A stretch of 64,000 nucleotides of DNA, taken from assembly GCF_038396675.1 (NCBI RefSeq), contig NC_088928.1, positions 12,310,001 through 12,374,000 of the forward strand. The letters run 5' to 3'. The translations under genes and the position numbers were made by a program. This document shows, in pieces, positions 43,078-64,000 of this stretch. Each line of letters begins with the position of its first letter. Within the stretch, counting starts at the first letter, position 1. A model generated the notes under the pieces. It was not told the origin of the DNA. It ran no database searches and saw nothing but the letters and a program-made list of their open reading frames with translations. This DNA comes from Hydra vulgaris (taxonomy: Eukaryota; Cnidaria; Hydrozoa; Anthoathecata; Hydridae).

Positions 43078-43562
43078 CACTCATGAAGCTGATTTGATTC
43101 AGTTACTTACTAGTAATAAATCCCGATTAAACTGTTATGAAAGCAATAAATTGAATAACATGGAAAAATATATTTGTTTTCAGGGTGATGGTTGTGGTTG
43201 AGAGTTTTAAGAAAAGTTTTAAGGAAATTTTATGAGAAAGATTATATCGATCTTTGAATAATGGTTATGTACAAAAACATTTACGCAGCAGGCCTAAATT
43301 ACTGCATCAAATTTTCGGAGTATTTTAATAAATAGAAAAGCCAAGAAGCAAACATGCTTTTTGGCTTACTGTTGAACTAATTCAACGGTTGAGCGACTGT
43401 CAAACAAATTCAACATTTCTCAAAAGCTTTCTGCAATCATTTCCTGCTAACTGTCAACCGCGAAAATATTTTTGCTCATTAGTCACCACTTTTAGCCACT
43501 TTGTTGCTGTAAGCAAGATGAGACAGAGGGTCTTGAATAAGACTTTGTTTCTTTGAAAAAAA

Positions 43563-43713
43563 CAACTTGTTTCTCCGTGTAGCAACCTTGTTCGTCAAGG
43601 TTCGTGTTTTGGAGTTATAGAGTTGAGAGAGGGTTATAACTACAAAAAAAGTAGCCTCCTCGACTATAGTGGCCTTCATGGCCTTGGGGAGGTAAATTGA
43701 AATTAAAAAAAAA
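43563..43713 (+). mobile_element. SINE body copy
   Basis: CAACTTGTTTCTCCGTGTAG through GAGTTGAGAGAGGGTTATAA to CTTGGGGAGGTAAATTGAAA and an A tail. It is a diverged copy of the repeat at 21363-21508, with an extra AAAAAAAG insertion. No clean target duplication is visible. It also lacks the tRNA head. Confidence 0.8.
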
Positions 43714-43848
43714 TGGTTCACCATCTCAAGCAAGTGATGCTCCATGGTTGTTATAAAATTTAACTACACAACAACTTGGTAATGGTTTTATAGACAGCAT
43801 TTTAAAAATTATTTGTTTTTGGTACTGTTATTTGTTTCTGTAGGTTCA

Positions 43849-43911
43849 AAGGTTTTGTGATTGGTTTGAATAAGCCCGTATATGGGTTTATTCAAACCAA
43901 TCACAACCTAT
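43849..43911. repeat. Hairpin, about 27-bp arms
   Basis: TGTGATTGGTTTGAATAA pairs with TTATTCAAACCAATCACA around CCCGTATATGGG. It is nearly perfect and may be a tiny foldback insertion. Confidence 0.85.
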
Positions 43912-44529
43912 ATATAGTTAGCATTTTAAGAGAGTGAGTGAGTATAGTAACATTTAAACCTTAAAGTTGAAAAAAAGATTCCATTTCACAGTAAATTTTG
44001 TGTCAGTCTTCTCTTAATTAAAAATGAATGCGTAACAAAAAAACACTTTATGTTCAGAACTACCAACAGCAAATATAAAATTACAATTTTACAAAGGTTG
44101 CTATAAACTCATAGATTCTAGTTTACGAAGCGAAAGTTTACTTCTTAAGCGTTTATAAATAAACAAAATAAAAATTCTCCTTCCATTTTATAGCAGCTCG
44201 ATGAATTCGTATACTTTATTGCATTAGCCTATGCAAGATAACAAGCCAGTATTTTTATATTTTTTAACGCTTTCATTATATAAGTCACTACAATAATTTT
44301 TTGTTTTACTATGAAAACATTTTGAACAGCAAGATTTGAACGAACTATTATAAAAGAAACTCTATCCATCATTCATAGCGGCTTTGGGTGATTATTGGAA
44401 TTCGAAAGGGCTTGTGTCAAATTTTCTCTTCCACAAGTTTCATCGCAGCCCTTAATATTGCTTCATCATGAGCATCTCTTTTATCTTTATCTTTGCTTTA
44501 TGACATCTGTACATAACAAATCCTTATAA

Positions 44530-44940
44530 TTTGAAATTGTTTCTAAGCGTGCCACAGGGCTCTGTTATTGGATCTTTGATGTTTATCTTGTATTAATGAT
44601 CTACCAATGAAATTAGTGATTAAATGCAAATTGTTAGAAAATGATACTAAAATTTTATTCAAGGTAATTTCAGACGAAGTTTCATCAAATCACCAAAGAA
44701 ATTGAATTTCATTATTCAAACGAACAAGTGACAATACTTTAAATTTGTAGTAATGCACAAAAAGATGCTTCCTTGCAACGTTTTTTTAAACAACAAAACG
44801 AATCCATTTAATATCAATAGCATAAAATATGGTAAAAGTGGAAAGTTTGAAAAAATTGTTTGCAAAATTAGACTGTCTTTAAATGACTTTATGCGTCTTC
44901 TACTCGTGCTTTTTTTTAGATTTTTCAATGCTAATATCTG
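44530..44940 (+). mobile_element. LINE reverse transcriptase fragment
   Basis: SVPQGSVIGSLMFIL near 44545-44590, INDLPMKLVIKCKL and NDTKILFKVISDE are the GVPQGS and (F)ADDTK regions of a non-LTR reverse transcriptase, with the catalytic YADD reading as NDTK. Downstream sequence up to about 44940 is AT-rich and only weakly LINE-like. Confidence 0.6.
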
Positions 44941-45777
44941 AAAAAGTGATTGTAAAGTAGTTGAACGAGTGCAGTGTTGAGCCATCGAGTGCAGTGCTGA
45001 ACTATCATGTTGATTAAATTAATTTGGTGTTTGAGTTTAATTAAATTAGAAGAGGCTGTTTCAATTATTATAAATAAATAAAAAATTAACATAGACATGA
45101 TTTCTTTTACAATAGATCTGCAAATTTATGAACTTAATTTCTTTGGAACTAGTCAAATCATCTTCAGTATATATCTTCAAAGCAGGGTTTGACTGTTGGA
45201 TGAACAAAAATCAATCGAATCGGTTGTCGCAATATACTTAAAGCTATGCTCTCTAGATAAGTCAGTTGCAGCATCAATTACTAATGAATGAATAAGTATT
45301 ATATTATTATTATTGTTATTATTATTAATGTTATTATTACTATTTTTATTATTAAACAAATGTTACTCACAATTTTAAATGGCAAAAGAAGTCTACATTA
45401 ATTGACTTAATTATCTAAAGTTCAACAACTTTCGAAGGAGTGTTAAAATCTCAACGAAAGATAATTTGCCAAACATTTAAATTTTTAACAAAGTTTTGAT
45501 TAAATACTTTTAAAAGTGATTGTTAAAAATTTTGAAGCTACATATGAGTGAATATGAATGATTAAAACACTACATCTTGGCAGCTATAAGCTTTCCTCAC
45601 TTTCTTTTTCAATAAACCACCTTCTTTTTTTTTACCGAAATAGCCTTAAAACTCACGAACAGCAATTTTAAATTCCAAAAAATATTTCTGGGAGTCATGT
45701 CCTAAAATCTCTAAGCTGCGTATGAGTGTAGGGGATTCTATACCCACATGGCATAGAGACCCGTATCAGGATTAATT

Positions 45778-45977
45778 TTTTTTTTTTTTTTGAAGTTAAC
45801 TTAGGTGCTCCCAGAAGTCCTTACGGTCTTATCACAGAGCACCGCGGGAAAGCATTAAACGAGAAGTTCACGCCTCCTTCCGTACCAATGTCGCTTGTCG
45901 GGCGAGAGCTGGCATCGAACCTCGGACCTCTGGGTTCTGAGCTAGAACTCTAACCACTGCGTTACGGTTGCTCGTAA
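45778..45977 (-). mobile_element. tRNA-derived SINE
   Basis: On the minus strand it opens with GTAACGCAGTGGTTAGAG (A-box) and GAGGTTCGATGCCAG (B-box, close to GGTTCGANNCC), followed by a body ending GGGAGCACCTAAG and a poly(A) that appears as poly(T) at about 45776-45792. The tRNA-like part is followed by non-tRNA sequence, so it is a SINE and not a tRNA gene. Confidence 0.85.
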
Positions 45978-46124
45978 TCATCGTAATCATCGTAATTAAT
46001 CAAGCCCTTACAACTAAAATAATTTCTTAATGAAAGTTGCACCATGCATAGATTTATTTTTTATTGACATTCTCGTCATTAAGTTTTGTTTTTATCAAAA
46101 GTTGCCAAAACTAGTTAAAGTAAG

Positions 46125-46310
46125 GGCCGACGACATTGAGGGGAGGGGGAGGGGACTGGGAACTGATCCCCCTGGTCCCGCACTTTTTATCTAAAGGACT
46201 TTTTTTTTTCTAGAAATATCTAGATTTAGAGAGCTTTTTTAAAAATTGATCATTGCACCCTCCACTCCAAAACCCGCGTCACCGGCCCCTAGAGTTACCG
46301 ATCAAATCAT
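46125..46310. repeat. Dispersed repeat shared with 60955-61140
   Basis: GGGCCGACGACATTGAGGGG, a G-rich stretch and TATCTAAAGGACTTTTTT correspond (partly on the opposite strand) to the 61 kb copy ending GGTGTCGTCGGCCCTGGTAA. Confidence 0.5.
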
Positions 46311-46559
46311 TGCTTTAATCTAAAATTACATCAAAATAAATTTCACATGACAATAATTTTTTTTTTTTTGCAACTATTCATATGCGATTTTCGCAACTAT
46401 TCATATATGATATGAATATATAAAAAGTATGAATAGAGAACAGATATTGCTTTTTTAAATTTAAATGCAAACAGTATTAAAATTTTTTTTTTATGTACAA
46501 ATTTTTAAATCTCTAAAATTTTAAATATTTTCTAAATATTAAATTTAAAATCTAAATTC

Positions 46560-46563
<4 letters not shown>

Positions 46564-46657
<94 letters not shown>

Positions 46658-46666
46658 TATATATAC
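46564..46666. repeat. (TA)n microsatellite
   Basis: About 100 bp of TA with one AAA interruption, directly abutting a Tc1-like element end. Confidence 0.95.
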
Positions 46667-46670
46667 ATTA

Positions 46671-47370
46671 CTGTGAATAAGTTTTAGACCACTTGTATAA
46701 TTACACGTATTTACAATTTTTTTCCCATGTAATTTTTTTAAAGTGTACTTAAGTTTAATAATATATAAGAAAAGTTGAAAGAATATATTATTTTGAATAA
46801 ATAAACAAAATTGATGAGGAAGCATGAGGGATTTGTTTGTTTATTTATTAAAACGATGTGTCATAACAACTACATCCAAAACAGGATATTCAAAGAATGC
46901 TGTTACAGAAATCAGAGAAACTAGCTCGCTTAAAGATAGAAAGAAAAGTGGTAGACCTCCTAAGCTAACAAAACATGATAATAAATATTTAAAAACTCTA
47001 TCTTTAAGAAATACAAAAAAAGCATCAACCGAGCTGGCAAAATACATTAACACAGCAACTGGGAAAAATGTCAGCACTTCTTTTATTCGACGGCACCTAC
47101 TTAAATCGGGATTAAGAGGGTGTGTTGCTTTTCGAAAACTATTATTACGGTGTGGCAATCAAAAAAACGACTTAAATATGCAAAACAACACAAAGATTGG
47201 GCGCCAGAAATGTTTAATTGGCTTCTGTACACTGATGAGTTCAAATTCGAAATTTTTGGAACGAAAGGACGCCAATTGTTTGCAGAAGAATCGAAGAAGA
47301 CTATCAGCCCGAGTGTTTAAACCCTACTATTAAACACAGTTTGTTCTTTACAAGTTTGGGGCATAAGCTA
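46671..47370 (+). pseudogene. Tc1-like transposon, 3'-truncated
   Basis: The left end CTGTGAATAAGTTTTAGACC follows a TA. The ORF from 46824 contains GYSKNAVTEIRETSS, KKSGRPPKLTKHD (GRPK-type hook) and STSFIRRHLLKSGLRG. After a shift near 47140 it reads KRLKYAKQHKDWAPEMFNWL, LYTDEFKFEIFG (first catalytic D region) and YQPECLNPTIKHS, then stops near 47370. The second half with the remaining catalytic residues and the right TIR are gone. Confidence 0.8.
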
Positions 47371-48086
47371 ACATCCGTTACCTTATGCATCCTAATTAAA
47401 CCAGTCCATGTGTGCACAGTTTACTGGACCAATCCATCTGTAAAACAGTTGTTAAATGTAAAATTTTAATAAAACAGAAGCTAAACTTTGAAAATGAATT
47501 ACGCTTAGTCTAAAAGTTTAGAAATTACGAATGATATATAGTAGTTATATACTGCACATATACAAATTTTTTGCTTAAGAATATTATTAACACTTTATAT
47601 GCTATCTAAACTTTAGAAAAATTATGAATTAAAATCGAAGTTTTAACTGTTTATAGCGAAGTTTATCTGTTTATTGATTTTTTGGTCAATATTTGATCTT
47701 TTTATCTTGCTTTTTATGGTTTGGAATTAAGAATAATAAATATTAGTTTAAGTAGTTTTCCGCTGAGTTTTTAACATTCTAACGCAAATATTGTTTAAAT
47801 TACGGCTCCTAAAATAAATAAAACTGAATTGCTTTATAATGAGATTAGGAAACTGACAGTTAATACTTCGAGTTACAAATAATCGTGTTAAATAAAACGT
47901 CAAAGATGAAGAGTGATGATTTCCAGGGCGTGAATTTCACTCGATTAATTTTGAAAGTTTACTTGTTCTAATCAAATACGTAAATAGGTTTCCTAATTTA
48001 CGTAAATCTTGAATACATTTGCAGTTTTACAGAGAAAGGGCGCTCGTATTCCCAAACTTATTCAAGTTTTATATATTCATATAAAT
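47371..48086 (+). other. Upstream region of the LC3 gene
   Basis: AT-rich with no recognised TE. A splice-acceptor-like CATTTGCAG ends at 48024, 62 nt before the LC3 start, and could mark a 5'-UTR intron or trans-splice site. No promoter motif is convincing. Confidence 0.35.
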
Positions 48087-57298
<9,212 letters not shown>

Positions 57299-58440
57299 TT
57301 CTTTTTTTTTTCTTTTATTTTTTTGCTCTTACAAAAATTAAAATTCATACTATCAACATGTTGTTCAACATCTGTTTACATGCCAGCATGCCATTAGAGG
57401 CGTTAGAGGCGTTAGTGGCGTTAGATCAATCAATTGACTGTAGTAATAAAATTTGATAATTTATTTGTTGTCTTTATTTGTCTTTATATATTTGGATTTG
57501 TTTTATAGTTGTTTTTTTTTAAGGAATTTTTTTTTAAAATTTGTAATGCATTTCCACGTTTGATATCATTTTTTGAACTTGAAATTTTATTTGGTTTGTG
57601 TGAGATTATTGCTTTACCTGGTTTGAAATTAGCTTTTTTAAAATTTAAAAGCAATCCATTTCTTTAATAGAAATATCTTTTTCATGTGAGCATTTTTCAT
57701 ATATATTTTTTATTAAAATGACGACTGTATTAACCATTAAAAAAAAAAAAAAGTGGAATGATTTTAATAAGTGTTTTCTTATTTTGTAGTCTAAAAAAGG
57801 ACCGATATCTCTAAAGAAAACCTTCTTCCGAAGTGCGCAATTGCAACTTAATTTCCACATTTATCTTTTTATTTATATCTTTATATTTCCGCATTATCGC
57901 GTAGAAATCATAAACTTTTAGTTTAAGCGTGCTATTCCTTACATAATAACTTTAAGATTTACTGCTGCTGATAATACAATTCAAAAATAATATAATACAA
58001 TAAAAAGATAAATGCTATAAAACAGAAATAATTAAGACGGATACATCTGTCCTTTTTTTACCTGGATTAAAAAGTTTAAAACCGCCAGATAGAAGTTTTA
58101 CGATTACCGCTCCAAAGTCATTAATACTGAAAGTATTGTTTATATTTCACCCTTATAGTATTGTTTGTATTTCACCCTAGTTAAACAGAAGATAATTGTT
58201 ACACAATTAAACGAGTATGAGTAAGTACAATACTATTTAAGTATACAATACTAATTAAGTAGAACCACTATCTACAAAGTTGTCAGTATAATCTTTTATA
58301 ACTCAAATTGCGGCATTAAACTGCGAGAAAAAAGTCAACCTTTTATGAAACCGTGTCTAGCTTCAAAGGCGTAGACTAAACGCGAGGCTTCCGTAACAAG
58401 TTTCACTCAGCGTTCAACACTATGTGTGTTATTAGGATAT
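57299..58440 (+). other. LC3 3' flank
   Basis: A 9-bp tandem (GCGTTAGAG/GTG) at about 57391-57426 is followed by AATAAA at 57445-57450 and a T/G-rich stretch suitable for 3'-end formation. The remainder to 58440 is AT-rich with nothing recognised. Confidence 0.55.
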
Positions 58441-60900
58441 TTAAAAGAAAATGACATTTCTCAGAACTTTTCAATTTCTTCATTTGAAAGACTCGTAGTG
58501 ACGGGTGGCTCAGATGTATTAACCCAATCAGTAAGTTCCACCGGGTCATTTGCATCGTAGTTAATAGCAGTAACTGAGAATTAATTAAATTGTCTTTTTT
58601 TCTATACTAAACAATTTCGTCAATTGCCCTGGAGCATTTGCCTTCATCTAAATCCGCATACATTGCAAGCAACAGGTTTTCACAATGAGCAAAGTATGCG
58701 CTTCAACTTATGTATGGCTTTAAAATAGCGACAGTATCATTGGAAAGATTCTTCAGAAGCTTGGTTAAAACATGCTTTGCACCATTGATACGCAGGGAAA
58801 CCTCTTAATTGCAAGCCAGTTTGGACCGTAGTTGCTTACTATGAAGTGTGTGATCACATGGTCAGCATTGTCTTTCCAATAGGGCCACTAAAACTGGTAG
58901 CACCAGATGTAGCACCATCCAAATGTGTAAATAGGTAAGGGCGACTCATTTGTGTGCAACATACAAATGAACCAGTTCACAGAACGTCGAAGAGCTACTT
59001 CAACTTGGCGGATTATTCCACCTCATTCTACCTCACAAACAGTATGATTTGCGTCTTGTTCTGAAATGACTGCGATGTTCTGAATGTTCTGAGATAATTG
59101 AAATTCTTAATATACATCAGCTAAATGTTTTTAATATTCTTTGCTTTATGTACAAATGTAAAACTAACTCCAACCCAGTTTCTTTCCATAATTTATATAC
59201 CTTAAAAGATAAAATAAATGCAACTTAAGAAATGATAATTTAATTCGTTAACCATTTTTTAAACTAATTTTGGAAAATCAAGTATTTCATTTTGTGGAGC
59301 TTCTCTTAGGAATAAAATAGTTTTAAAACATTTTGGTTTTTCTTTGGAATGGAGTTACCTCTCATTCAAAAAAAAGCTTTAGGAAATCATTTTGTCTGTT
59401 GATGACATATTTTTGTATTTTTAAACATTGAATAATTTACTTTTTTATTTTTTATGTAGTGATGTAACTGAATATGTATATGAATGCACTTTGTAAAGGG
59501 ATTTTTTAATCTTAACGATTTCATTTATTTGTATAATGATTTTTATACTTTGCATAAATTTTAAGTTTCAAGCTCTTCATTAGCGGTTCTCTGTGAAAGA
59601 CCTAATGATTTGATTTCTGTGAAAGACCTAATGATAATTTGAGTATCCGCGTTCTTGATTTATTTTTTATTGATTTATTTTTACGATATCTTCACTAGTA
59701 TTTTTTCCTTGTATATTTGTATTTGTATCTTAAACATTGTAACAAAGAGCAAAACAAAAACAAAAACAAAAAAAAAGGAAAAAGATAATGCGCTGACGTT
59801 GGTACTTTTTCCTGGTGTCAATGTGATATGAATAAGATATTACCCACCTAGTTCTACTACCACTGATAATGTTCTTCATACATCGCTAACTTTTGTTAAA
59901 GTTTTATTTTTTCTGCCATCAAAGTAAATGCCTCTAATGCTTTCACTTGTTTTCCTCATATCCTTAAGCAAAGTCTTCCTTAATTTAAGCCATTTACGCC
60001 GAACTTTCCTCTTATTACCCACCAAACTCTAATCATCCTTAGTAATCATACAAACATTAATAAGGGCTGTAGTTGTCAGAGATGCTGTAGTTCGATCTGA
60101 TATACAATATCTGTCTACTTCTTTGGTTAGATTCGATAGGGGCATGAAATCGCATGGGAAAGAAATCGCTTTCACTGAGATACACTTCACTATCATTATC
60201 ATCTTCACTTAAGCCCTTCTAAGTATCATCCATCCTTTGAAAAGTCAACTTCTTAACTTCATCCTATCTGTAAGTCAAAAATTGTTTTTAAATAGCATGC
60301 TCTCATTTTAAACAACTCTACAATCTGGTCGTTACAAATATATCATCATCACCAATAAACATACAACGAGAATATCTTTGATCCAGTAAGATTAATTGTT
60401 TTATCGGTGGGAGTTTCGATTTATTAGGACACTTGTAGGAAACAGTCACTTGCTTGGTAGATTCATTGTATAAATCAAGCAAATACATGACGCAATATCA
60501 AACAAGGTATTCAAGCTTTTCTGGAAATCAGCGTAACGTTTAAAACTGAATTTTGAGCGACACAATAATTGTATCGCTCCGGTAATAATTCTGCTCCGGT
60601 AGTAATTAAGGTATCAACACGTTTCACCACAGATTGAATCTGCAAAGTTAGAATTTTAGCCTTGTCCCGCAGTCTCACAACGTCTTGAACAACTAGTTTT
60701 ATTTATCTTTGTTTCAATTATTTCAGCTTTCTTTCAGTTGCAAAAATCTTCCTGTAACTTGAAGGTTAATTGATAGAACATTTTGTGGAAGATCGCAGCT
60801 TTTACCAGATATTGCAAATCGTTTTATCAGGTATCGCGTAGCCATCATTCAAATAATCAGATTAATTTGTTCAGTAACCATTGCCGAAAACACAGGTTTC
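58440..60900 (-). pseudogene. Decayed coding region of an uncharacterised transposon family
   Basis: The minus strand reads, in broken frames, LFDIASCICLIYTMNLPSK near 60510-60450, KQLILLDQRYSRCMFIGDDD near 60395-60330, SIRGIYFDGRKNKTLTKV near 59955-59890 and EALRRSVNWFICMLHTNESP near 59010-58950, followed by TSGATSFSGPIGK-like sequence. I remember this block order (LFDI..C, LLDQR..R.M.IG, FDGRKD.T, NWF.C.LH.NELPLRH, T.GP..FSGPIGK) from numerous uncharacterised insect and cnidarian proteins thought to be of mobile origin. Stops and shifts are many. No TIRs could be fixed. Confidence 0.5.
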
Positions 60901-60954
60901 GAAGTGGAGGGCACATTCGTCAATTTCTAAAAAAAGTTCTCTATATTTAAAATT

Positions 60955-61140
60955 TTCTAAAAAAAAAAAAATCCCATAGAAAAAAATGTGGGGAGGGGGT
61001 GGGGGTGGTAAAGGGGGCACCAGTCCCCCACCCCCACTTTTTTTTTCTAAGGCCCTAGTCCTCCCTTTTTTTTATTTTTCTAAAGGATCTTTTGTTTTGT
61101 TTTAGTTACTAGTGCCCCCCGGTGTCGTCGGCCCTGGTAA
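60955..61140. repeat. G/C-rich dispersed repeat, relative of 46125-46310
   Basis: TGGGGAGGGGGTGGGGGTGG and its near complement CCCCCACCCCCAC lie close together, followed by TCTAAAGGATCTTTTG and GGTGTCGTCGGCCC. It partly folds on itself. Confidence 0.5.
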
Positions 61141-61171
61141 CTAAAACAAAAAACAATGGATCATTCCAGAT

Positions 61172-63542
61172 TAGGGTTTTTCATTACTGTTTAACAGTAA
61201 CAGTAAAACAGCTGTTTTTTGGTCAAAAATGAAAAACAGTAAACAGCTGTTTTTTCAGAACTGTTTTTACTGTTTTTAACGACTTTTTCATGTTTAAAAA
61301 ATATTACGTATCGGTGATAAGTTAGTGTTTTTCCTTGTGTTTTTCAAAGAGAAGAAAGTAAAATCTTGGGTGTTTTTAAAAGTAACACATTTAACAGTAC
61401 GTATTAAATCATTTTAATTTGATTTAAGAATACAATAACAATGCTTATATATTTCAGCAATGTCGTCAGTATGGGGTTTTGCTACAAAACGAAAAAATCC
61501 AAAAACAAAAACTCTCGAAGGACAATGCTCGCGATGCAACAAAATCATTGTCTGTTCTGGAAATTCTACAACTACATTGAAAGCACATCTTAAGACACAT
61601 GGAATTGATTTTGAAAGGTCAGCAGCTGGCACATCCAACGAAGAACCAACAGCAGAGAAAAGAACAAAATCAATTTTTTAATCGAAAATCCCTCAAAGAA
61701 ATAGTTACAGATATGGCAACTGATGGTATCAATTAGAGCAATAACTAGAAACAATTATATTCGTCAATCTATATCACGAGATGGTTACAAACTTCCAGCT
61801 AATGAACGTGATGTTATGAAATTAATTATTGAAGATTTTAACGAGAAGAAAGCAAAAGTTGTTGAAATAATTAAGGAAAACTTGCTAATGGAGCAAAATT
61901 CAGTATGTGCGTAGACGAATATACAACAATAAGAGGAAGACGATTCTTTGGAATTAATATACACAGCAGCGATGATAAAGTCACTATTAAAACTGGTCTT
62001 GTTCGCATTGTTGGATCTTGTTCTGCTGAAGACATGGTTGTCGCTATGAATCAACATTTAACTGAATTTGGAATTGACATGAACAAAGTTATTGTTGGCT
62101 CAACTCAGGATGGAGCAGCAGTGAATAAAAAATTCATTAGACTTGTGGATATAATTGGCCAGTTTTGCCTAAACCATGCTCTACATTTGGGTGTCTGCGA
62201 TACTTTATATAAGAAAGAGAATGAAATTGAGGAACACTATTTTGATAGCGATGAATCTGATGAAAGTGATTGCTTTGATGATTGCCTTGATTTGCTAAAT
62301 GATGACGACATTGAACAATCTGAAATTAGTTATCACGATTTGCTTAAAAATTCTCGAAAGCTTGTCAAATTCATAAAAAAATTCATCAGTTCGCAACAAC
62401 ATTTTTTTGAGTAAAGTGAAAGCTTTAACAGGACGTAAAATTGAACTACATCTTGATGTAAAAACTCGCTGGAATTCAATTCCAACCATGTTGGACTCAA
62501 TTATTAAGACTGAAATGGCAATTCGAGAGACTTTATTTGAGTTCAATGCGACACACATTTTGGATTCAATTGATTTTATTGCTCTTCGTAATCTTTATGA
62601 TGTTATGGAACCGATAAAACTTGCAGTTCAACGTTTAAGTCAGGAAGATGCAACATTAGCAAGTGCTGAAATAATTTTGGAGTTTATGTTTAAAAAATTG
62701 TCAATGATCAACAGCAAAATCAGTGAAGAATTTTACAATAACTTGAAAATCCGTACTGATGAAAGATTGAACAAGGATGTTATAAATCCTTTAGAGAGTT
62801 TAAAAGATCCTTCAAACACTCCAACAAAAGCAACATTGATATTTGCCGGTCGTCTTGCTTCTCGATTGTTTGGATTTGATGAAGAAACTAAAATAGATGA
62901 GTCGATACAATCCGAATCTGAAAATGTTATTCTATCACTAAACGACGAATTAAACTTGCTTCTTCGTAAAGAACATACAACAACAACAACAACTGGATCA
63001 GATTTCAAATGGTTAAAATCGGAATTCACTCTTTATAAGAACACTTGACAACGTACAGAAAACCTTCAAAAATTATTCAATGCACTTTTAAGTATTAAAC
63101 CAACATCAACTGACGTTGAGCGTGTTTTTTTAGTTTGCACAAATTTTTGCACAAAAATAAGATCGCGTTTGTCCGACGAGTCACTTAAAGCTCTTGTCTT
63201 TTTAAACTTTTATTATAAAAAATGAAGAAAAAATTGTAGTTTGTATTCAAATAGCTGAATAAATAGTTAAAGTTTTTCATCTTTTAATAAAATTCAAAAA
63301 TTGCATTTTTTAATAGCTTTATTTATTTAGTCTTCTTCAAGTAAAGCTTCTAAATTTATTTTTGTAAACGACATTGACAAATATAAGGACATTGACGTTT
63401 TTTGCTCCTTAACTTGTGTCATTATTTTAACTTCTTATCAATTTTTAAAAAGCAGTAAAAACAGCTGTTAACAGCTGTTTTTTTTGAAATTGAAAAACAG
63501 TAACAGCTGTTTTTTCAAAACCACTGTTTTTGAAAAACCCTA
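61172..63542 (+). mobile_element. hAT transposon, full length with perfect 8-bp TSD
   Basis: The 12-bp perfect terminal inverted repeat TAGGGTTTTTCA is flanked by the octamer TTCCAGAT on both sides (61164-61171 and 63543-63550). Subterminal AACAGCTGTTTTTT motifs recur several times at each end, as expected for transposase binding. It is 2371 bp and carries a broken hAT transposase on the + strand. Confidence 0.95.
61460..63224 (+). pseudogene. hAT transposase, multiply broken
   Basis: In order: a BED zinc finger (SSVWGFATK..., CSRC, HLKTH) in residues 1-50; SMCVDEYTTIRGRRFFGINI (first catalytic D region); VIVGSTQDGAAVNKKF (second D); CLNHALHLGVCD (C..H motif); a DE-rich insert; KTRWNSIPTMLDSI (hAT RW motif); and the C-terminal dimerisation block LFNALLSIKPTSTDVERVFL then KIRSRLSDESLKALVFLNFY. 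Frame breaks lie near 61675, 61725, 61900 and 62408, with a TGA at 63046-63048. The frames cover nearly the whole protein, so inactivation looks recent. Confidence 0.9.
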
Positions 63543-63550
63543 TTCCAGAT

Positions 63551-64000
63551 CCTGCAAAATACTTAAAGCTAGCATACAATTGGTTTGTTCAAATTTAGAC
63601 AAAGTTAAGGCAATGCATTGTGGTATTATTATTGGTTATGCAAATCAGCATTAGTATGCAATGTTTTGGACCCAAAAAAAAGGCACTTCCTGTGAAGCAT
63701 TTTTGTATTTACAACTACTTCTGGCTTCATACATGGATTGGCATATAAGTATGGAGTATTGTGATAAAAGTCACACTTTTGTTTATTTTCAATTCACCTT
63801 AATCTCCATGGATTACGAGAAAAATAAAAACTCTAGATACTTAAAAGTAGAAAAAGAAAAGTTAAAACACTTAATATCTTAAAAAGTAGAAGCATTTGCT
63901 TTTGCACTTAAAAGTTTGCTAAAGTAGGGGAAGTTGGGGCACAGTGGAACGGATTTCTTTTTTTTCAAATTGAGTAAAAGTTAAAATATTTATTTTATTT
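63551..64000. other. Right edge of the window: nothing recognised
   Basis: AT-rich sequence. A short open frame (63661-63882) shows no family resemblance. Confidence 0.4.

Noticed and set aside
42947-43201. Poly-valine open frame
   Set aside because: Translation of a (GTT)n microsatellite with no codon bias or homology.
45900-45977. Functional tRNA gene on the minus strand
   Set aside because: A and B boxes are present, but the sequence continues into a SINE body with a poly(A) end and the acceptor stem does not close.

Overview
The window is AT-rich metazoan DNA with spliced genes, long (TA)n, (TACA)n and (GTT)n microsatellites and a very high density of decayed transposons. Gene content together with the repeat mix (Tc1/mariner, hAT, long-TIR elements, CR1-like LINEs, tRNA-derived SINEs) points to a cnidarian, most likely Hydra. 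This is an inference; no database search was possible.

Three host genes are supported, all on the + strand. (1) 974-1239 is the last coding exon of an LHFPL-type tetraspan protein. (2) 2010-32552 is a complete 13-exon gene for the golgin TRIP11/GMAP-210. I assembled it from matching splice phases into 2148 codons, with an N-terminal ALPS-like membrane sensor, a long coiled coil and a C-terminal GRAB (ARF-binding) module. (3) 48087-57298 is a complete 4-exon LC3 (MAP1LC3/Atg8) gene of 125 residues ending in Gly-Phe. The first two genes are only about 0.8 kb apart, and a splice-acceptor-like site lies 13 nt before the TRIP11 start, so trans-splicing is possible.

Everything else is mostly mobile DNA. 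TRIP11 introns hold a CR1-like LINE with two abutting perfect palindromes (intron 2), a TIR element (intron 3), a second LINE with a tRNA-derived SINE (intron 7), a perfect hAT-type MITE, a SINE with a 17-bp target duplication and a PIF/Harbinger-like element carrying a nested foldback (intron 8). Intron 11 holds a three-level nest: a (TACA)n array split by a TAGGG-ended element, which is itself split by an unusual element with terminal inverted repeats of about 0.9 kb and a transposase-like ORF. Between TRIP11 and LC3 are LINE fragments, a Tc3-like element, a Tc1-like element, a pogo-like fragment, SINEs and a truncated Tc1-like copy. LC3 introns contain a pogo/psq-type element, P-element-like and Ty3/gypsy-type fragments and a foldback MITE. 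Downstream of LC3 are a decayed coding element of an uncharacterised family (minus strand) and a near-complete hAT element with a perfect 8-bp TSD but a broken transposase.

Functionally, GMAP-210 (cis-Golgi tether) and LC3 (autophagosome conjugate) are both membrane-trafficking proteins, but nothing in the sequence shows that they are co-regulated. The strongest candidate for something poorly described is the long-TIR element at 24629-27908.
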